Assembly (NCBI GenBank): GCA_964360145.1
Contig: CAYHWW010000140.1
Coordinates: 1 to 8,904 of the forward strand
DNA length: 8,904 bases
Direction: 5' to 3'
Source: CAYHWW01 sp964360145
GTDB lineage: Bacteria > Bdellovibrionota > UBA1018 > CAYHWW01
The notes below the pieces were generated by a model. The model made no database searches. It was not told the DNA's origin and worked only from the letters and a program-made list of their open reading frames with translations. Position 1 is the stretch's first letter, and every line of letters starts with the position of its first letter. Shown here one piece after another: positions 6,063-8,904 of the stretch. Position numbers and translations under genes: made by a program.

Positions 6063-7522
6063 AGGTGCAACCCTACGGCATCCACTGGTTTCGCCGGGAT
6101 CTGCGGGTGGCGGGCAACGCCGCCCTCCACTGGAACCGGCAAAAGCACGGCGGCCGCGTGGTGGGGCTTTTCTGCTGCGACGCCACGATGCTCGTGGGGT
6201 CGGGCTTCTCCGCTAATCGCTTTGGGTTTTTTCTCAAAACCCTGCAAGCCCTGCGGGAGGAGCTGCGCGATGCAGGCTCCGATCTTCTTGTGCTCGATTG
6301 CCAACCCACTGAAGCCTTGCGCCGCCTCGCGGCCGCGGCGCGGCCCGGCGCGGTGAGCTTCAGTGGCGACTACGAACCCCGCGCTCGCGCCCGCGACGCC
6401 CGGGTGAGCGCGCTACTCACCGAGGAACTGGGGGTGCCCGTGCACACCGAGCGGGACCACCTGGTCTTTGAGCCCTGGGAGATCACCAAGGACGGCGGAG
6501 CGGACGACTACTACAAAGTTTACACGCCCTATGCCAAGCGCTGGCTGCAACGCTCCATGACCGCGGAGTTTCAAACCCGCATCGACGCCCAGCGGGAGGG
6601 GCTTGCGTATCTGGAGGAGCGCCTGGCAGGCGTAAAACCCCAAGAGCCCCTCTTCTGCCTGGGCTGGAAAGGGGTGCTAGGCACCAGGGCGAAAACATTC
6701 CCTGATGCCTGCGACGGACTTCAAAAGAAAAATGCACCGCTGGTCACCGTTCCGCTGCCCGAGGCGGGCAGCCTTGCCGCCTACAAGCGCGCACGGAACT
6801 TCGCCTGGAAACTGCCGAGCTACCCCGTGAACCGGGACCATCCCGCGGCAGTCGCCACCTCAAAGCTTTCTATTTACCTCGCCAATGGCTCCCTCACCAC
6901 CAGCCAGCTCATCGCCCTCATGGGCCTGAAACACGGCATATTCCTCCAGCAATTCATGTGGCGGGAGTTCTACCACTCCATTCTCTGGCACTGCCCGCGG
7001 GTGGAACGCGAGGCCTTCCTTGAGAAATACAAAGACCTCCAATGGGAGAACAACCCCGCGCTCTTCGACGCCTGGCGGGAGGGCCGCACGGGCTACCCCA
7101 TCGTGGACGCGGGCATGCGGGAACTGGCCACCACGGGCTGGATGCACAACCGCGTGCGCATGATCACGGCCCTCTTCCTCGTCAAGGATCTCCTCATCGA
7201 TTGGCGCTGGGGTGAAAAGCACTTCATGGAACAGCTGCTGGATGGGGACCTCGCCGCCAACAACGGCGGTTGGCAGTGGGCGGCCTCCACGAGCTGCGAG
7301 TCCCAGCCCCACTTCCGCCTCATCAACCCCGCGCTGCAGAGCGAGGAATTCGACAAAGAGGGGGCCTACATCCGCAACCACGTGCCAGAACTGAAAGACG
7401 TGGGCTGGAGGGACATCCATAACCCCGATGAAGCCACACGACGCGGATGCGGCTACCCCGCCCCTGTGGTACATCACGCCACGCGCAAGGCCCAAGCCCT
7501 GGCGCTTTTCACCGCAGGATGA
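6059..7522 (+). CDS. phrB: Deoxyribodipyrimidine photolyase (class I CPD type)
   Basis: This 487-residue flavoprotein matches class I photolyases (E. coli PhrB has 472). It would use blue light through FADH- to split cyclobutane pyrimidine dimers in DNA. Residues 1-130 are the antenna-binding alpha/beta domain (IHWFRRDLRVAGNAAL), 131-240 the linker, and about 241-480 the FAD domain. FAD-pocket motifs are TSKLSIYLANGSLT (267-280), FMWREFYHSIL and LLDGDLAANNGGWQWAAS. The electron-transfer triad is intact: Trp405, Trp382 and Trp329 match E. coli Trp382, Trp359 and Trp306. Asn364 and Trp361 match active-site Asn341 and Trp338, and Trp301 matches Trp277. One oddity is Gln298 where E. coli has Glu274. 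AAGGAG lies 8 nt before ATG, and the gene overlaps the AlkB-like stop by 4 nt. A non-CPD specificity or cryptochrome-like role is less likely given the LAANNGGWQW motif. Confidence 0.94.
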   Translation: MKVQPYGIHWFRRDLRVAGNAALHWNRQKHGGRVVGLFCCDATMLVGSGFSANRFGFFLKTLQALREELRDAGSDLLVLDCQPTEALRRLAAAARPGAVSFSGDYEPRARARDARVSALLTEELGVPVHTERDHLVFEPWEITKDGGADDYYKVYTPYAKRWLQRSMTAEFQTRIDAQREGLAYLEERLAGVKPQEPLFCLGWKGVLGTRAKTFPDACDGLQKKNAPLVTVPLPEAGSLAAYKRARNFAWKLPSYPVNRDHPAAVATSKLSIYLANGSLTTSQLIALMGLKHGIFLQQFMWREFYHSILWHCPRVEREAFLEKYKDLQWENNPALFDAWREGRTGYPIVDAGMRELATTGWMHNRVRMITALFLVKDLLIDWRWGEKHFMEQLLDGDLAANNGGWQWAASTSCESQPHFRLINPALQSEEFDKEGAYIRNHVPELKDVGWRDIHNPDEATRRGCGYPAPVVHHATRKAQALALFTAG

Positions 7523-7526
7523 CCCC

Positions 7527-8255
7527 ATGCTCAATGTCTCTTTCTACCGCTTCTGCCCGCTCAAAGACCTCGCCACGCTCCGCCCCTCCGTGAAGGAACG
7601 AGCGGCGGCGGCGGGCCTCAAGGGCACCGTGATCCTGAGCCCCGAGGGCATCAACGGCTTTTTGGCCGGCGTCGATGGCGAGCTGCGGGGCTTCCTTGAC
7701 TGGTTGCGGGAAACACCTTCTTTTCAGGGCCTGGAGGCAAAAGAGAGCTATTCCGAGAGCCAGCCCTTCGGCAAACTCCTGGTGAAGCTGAAACAAGAGA
7801 TCATCCCCTTCGGCGAAGGCATCGACCCCCATCGCGGGACCGCTCCTCGGCTCAGCGCCCTGGAGCTGAAGCGCTGGCTCGACGAAGGCCGGGACGTGGT
7901 GCTGCTGGACACCCGCAATGATTATGAGGTGGCCGACGGCCCCTTCCGCGGCGCGAAGACCCTGGGCCTCAATCATTTTCGTGATTTCCCACGGGCCTTC
8001 GGAAACGCCTCTCGTGCGCTGCGCGCGGAAATGGCGGCGAAACCCGTGGTCATGTTCTGCACCGGCGGCATCCGCTGCGAAAAGGCCGCGGCTTACGCCC
8101 AAGAGCTGGGGCTACCGCAAGTCTATCAACTCGATGGCGGCATCCTCAAATACTTCGAAGAGGCGGGTGGGGCCCATTACGACGGCACCTGCTTCGTCTT
8201 TGACGAGCGCCGCGCCGTGGATGCCTTATTGGCTCCGGCTCTTCAGGATCGCTGA
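7527..8255 (+). CDS. trhO: TrhO-like oxygen-dependent tRNA uridine hydroxylase (rhodanese domain)
   Basis: This 242-residue protein matches the TrhO (YceA) family, which with O2 hydroxylates U34 of tRNA to 5-hydroxyuridine. The N-terminal acylphosphatase-like domain spans about residues 1-98 (NVSFYRFCPLKDL, LKGTVILSPEGINGFLAG). The rhodanese domain spans about 108-215, with LLDTRNDYEV and the catalytic-loop Cys178 in CTGGIRCEKA. DGTCFVFDERRAVD follows. The protein stops there; E. coli TrhO (350 residues) continues about 100 residues with a Cys-rich tail, so this is a short-form member. Such forms exist, and no downstream remnant is obvious. ATG 7527 is chosen because AGGA lies 7 nt upstream and it begins the conserved domain; the frame stays open upstream only as a shadow of the photolyase. 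The gap to the photolyase stop is 4 nt, and this is the last gene of the operon. A simple rhodanese sulfurtransferase role is a less likely alternative. Confidence 0.9.
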   Translation: MLNVSFYRFCPLKDLATLRPSVKERAAAAGLKGTVILSPEGINGFLAGVDGELRGFLDWLRETPSFQGLEAKESYSESQPFGKLLVKLKQEIIPFGEGIDPHRGTAPRLSALELKRWLDEGRDVVLLDTRNDYEVADGPFRGAKTLGLNHFRDFPRAFGNASRALRAEMAAKPVVMFCTGGIRCEKAAAYAQELGLPQVYQLDGGILKYFEEAGGAHYDGTCFVFDERRAVDALLAPALQDR

Positions 8256-8904
8256 AGAGGCGAGGATCTTGATGTCGCGAGCCAGCTCGATGGAGCGTGG
8301 GGAGAAGTGGCTGGGGAGTGCGGCCACGAGCTTATTGTAGTTGCCCATGATGCGGGTGAGGTATTCCACCGGGGTGCGGTTCTGGCGCATGGCCTTATTC
8401 ATGTTGCCGGGGCCCATGTTGTAGGCGGTGATGTAGTGGCGGCTTTCCTTGCTGAAGCGGTCCCGCAGGAAGGCGAAATAAGCGCTGCCGATTTTCACGT
8501 TGGTGGCGACGTCCTTCAGGGACTCCGCGCCCTTCCAACGGATGTGGGATTTTTTCGCGATCCACTCGGCGGTGTCTGGCTTCACTTGCATGAGGCCGAT
8601 CTCGCCGAAAGAGCCGACAATGTGGGGCTCGAAACCGCTCTCGGTCTGCATCACGGCCAGCAGGAAGAGGGGGTCGAAACCGTATTTGCGGGATTCCATC
8701 AGGATGGCGTTGGTGAGCTTGCCCGCGTCTTTTTTGAAGCGGCTGGGGAGGCGGGCTTTCACGGTGTCATATATAAACTGAGGAAGTTTAGAGAACGATT
8801 CGCCTTTGTGGGCGGGGGAGCGGCGGCCCAGCAGCTCTTGCGCGTGGGTGACGCCGTCGGCTTGGGCCTGGATGGTCCACAGACTGAGTTTCGACCAGTC
8901 CTGG
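8226..8904 (-). CDS. SLT-type lytic transglycosylase, C-terminal part (N-terminus outside window)
   Basis: The frame stays open to the right edge, so this is the C-terminal 225 residues of a larger protein; the GTG at 8762 is an internal Val codon, not a start. The domain is a soluble lytic transglycosylase fold (goose-lysozyme type), which cuts peptidoglycan between MurNAc and GlcNAc leaving a 1,6-anhydro end. Signature motifs in order are LLAVMQTESGFEPHIVGS (catalytic Glu in TES, codon at 8642-8640), GEIGLMQVKPDTAEWIAK, NVKIGSAYFAFLRDRF and ITAYNMGPGNMNKAMRQ. Upstream of the domain are about 60 residues of polar sequence (TIQAQADGVTHAQELLGRR) that I cannot assign. The signal peptide or lipobox that would place it in the periplasm is not in view. 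The gene converges on trhO and overlaps its last 30 bp. Confidence 0.92.
   Translation of the reverse strand, partial: QDWSKLSLWTIQAQADGVTHAQELLGRRSPAHKGESFSKLPQFIYDTVKARLPSRFKKDAGKLTNAILMESRKYGFDPLFLLAVMQTESGFEPHIVGSFGEIGLMQVKPDTAEWIAKKSHIRWKGAESLKDVATNVKIGSAYFAFLRDRFSKESRHYITAYNMGPGNMNKAMRQNRTPVEYLTRIMGNYNKLVAALPSHFSPRSIELARDIKILASSAILKSRSQ
8239..8259. terminator. Hairpin at the convergent gene ends, possible bidirectional stop
   Basis: CTCTTCAG (8239-8246) and CTGAAGAG (8252-8259) form a perfect 8-bp stem with a 5-nt loop GATCG; a further G-C pair lies beyond one mismatch. It sits at the trhO stop codon (TGA 8253-8255) and inside the last codons of the convergent lytic transglycosylase gene. 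Its place suits termination of transcripts arriving from both sides, but neither strand has a T tract after the stem, so it is not a canonical intrinsic terminator. Confidence 0.4.

Noticed and set aside
7428..7526. Longer N-terminus for the TrhO-like protein
   Set aside because: This in-frame extension lies wholly inside the photolyase gene, has no conserved sequence, and ATG 7527 has a well-placed ribosome binding site at the start of the conserved domain.
8760..8762. GTG at 8762 as the start of the lytic transglycosylase
   Set aside because: The frame stays open for 47 more codons to the window edge with protein-like sequence, and no ribosome binding site precedes this GTG.
8500..8781. 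93-codon plus-strand ORF near the right edge
   Set aside because: It is the antisense shadow of the lytic transglycosylase domain, whose catalytic motifs are intact on the minus strand.

Overview
The window looks like chromosomal DNA of a GC-rich, Gram-negative, aerobic heterotroph. It encodes a periplasmic YceI-type protein with a signal peptide, an SLT-type murein hydrolase, an oxygen-dependent TrhO-type tRNA hydroxylase, an Fe(II)/2-oxoglutarate dioxygenase and a light-dependent DNA photolyase. Nothing in it identifies the taxon. Proteobacteria in the broad sense, or a Bdellovibrionota-like lineage, is only a guess. No phage, transposase, rRNA, tRNA or CRISPR array was found.

Layout. (1) Bases 1-294 hold no convincing gene. 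They are dense in nested inverted repeats: a 24-bp near-perfect inverted pair at 1-73 and a larger imperfect palindrome at 176-262. This looks like REP/BIME- or MITE-type DNA. (2) On the minus strand, 1074-295 encodes an unrecognised exported protein with two C-terminal membrane segments. (3) Bases 1075-1437 are a relatively AT-rich gap, followed by a small hydrophilic ORF (1438-1707) of unknown function. (4) On the minus strand, a YceI-family gene (3076-2489) is followed by a pirin gene (2429-1704), probably as one transcript. (5) Divergent from these, on the plus strand, is a compact six-gene run from 3201 to 8255: HxlR regulator, TerC-type membrane protein, CorA-type transporter, AlkB-type dioxygenase, class I-like photolyase, TrhO-like hydroxylase. 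Successive genes overlap by 1-4 nt or are separated by 4 nt. (6) A lytic transglycosylase, whose N-terminus lies beyond the right edge, runs in from that edge on the minus strand and overlaps the end of the trhO-like gene tail to tail by 30 bp.

How it may work together (inference). An HxlR-type sensor at the head of the operon, facing a YceI/pirin pair across a palindrome-rich 124-bp gap, suggests coordinated control of an oxidative, electrophile or alkylation stress response. The operon joins divalent-metal handling (TerC, CorA) to direct-reversal nucleic acid repair (an AlkB-like Fe enzyme and a flavin photolyase) and to wobble-uridine hydroxylation of tRNA. Every family is known. The most notable features are this gene combination, a 10-residue insertion in the AlkB-like active-site region, a Gln at the photolyase position usually held by a substrate-contacting Glu, and the nested palindromes at the left edge.
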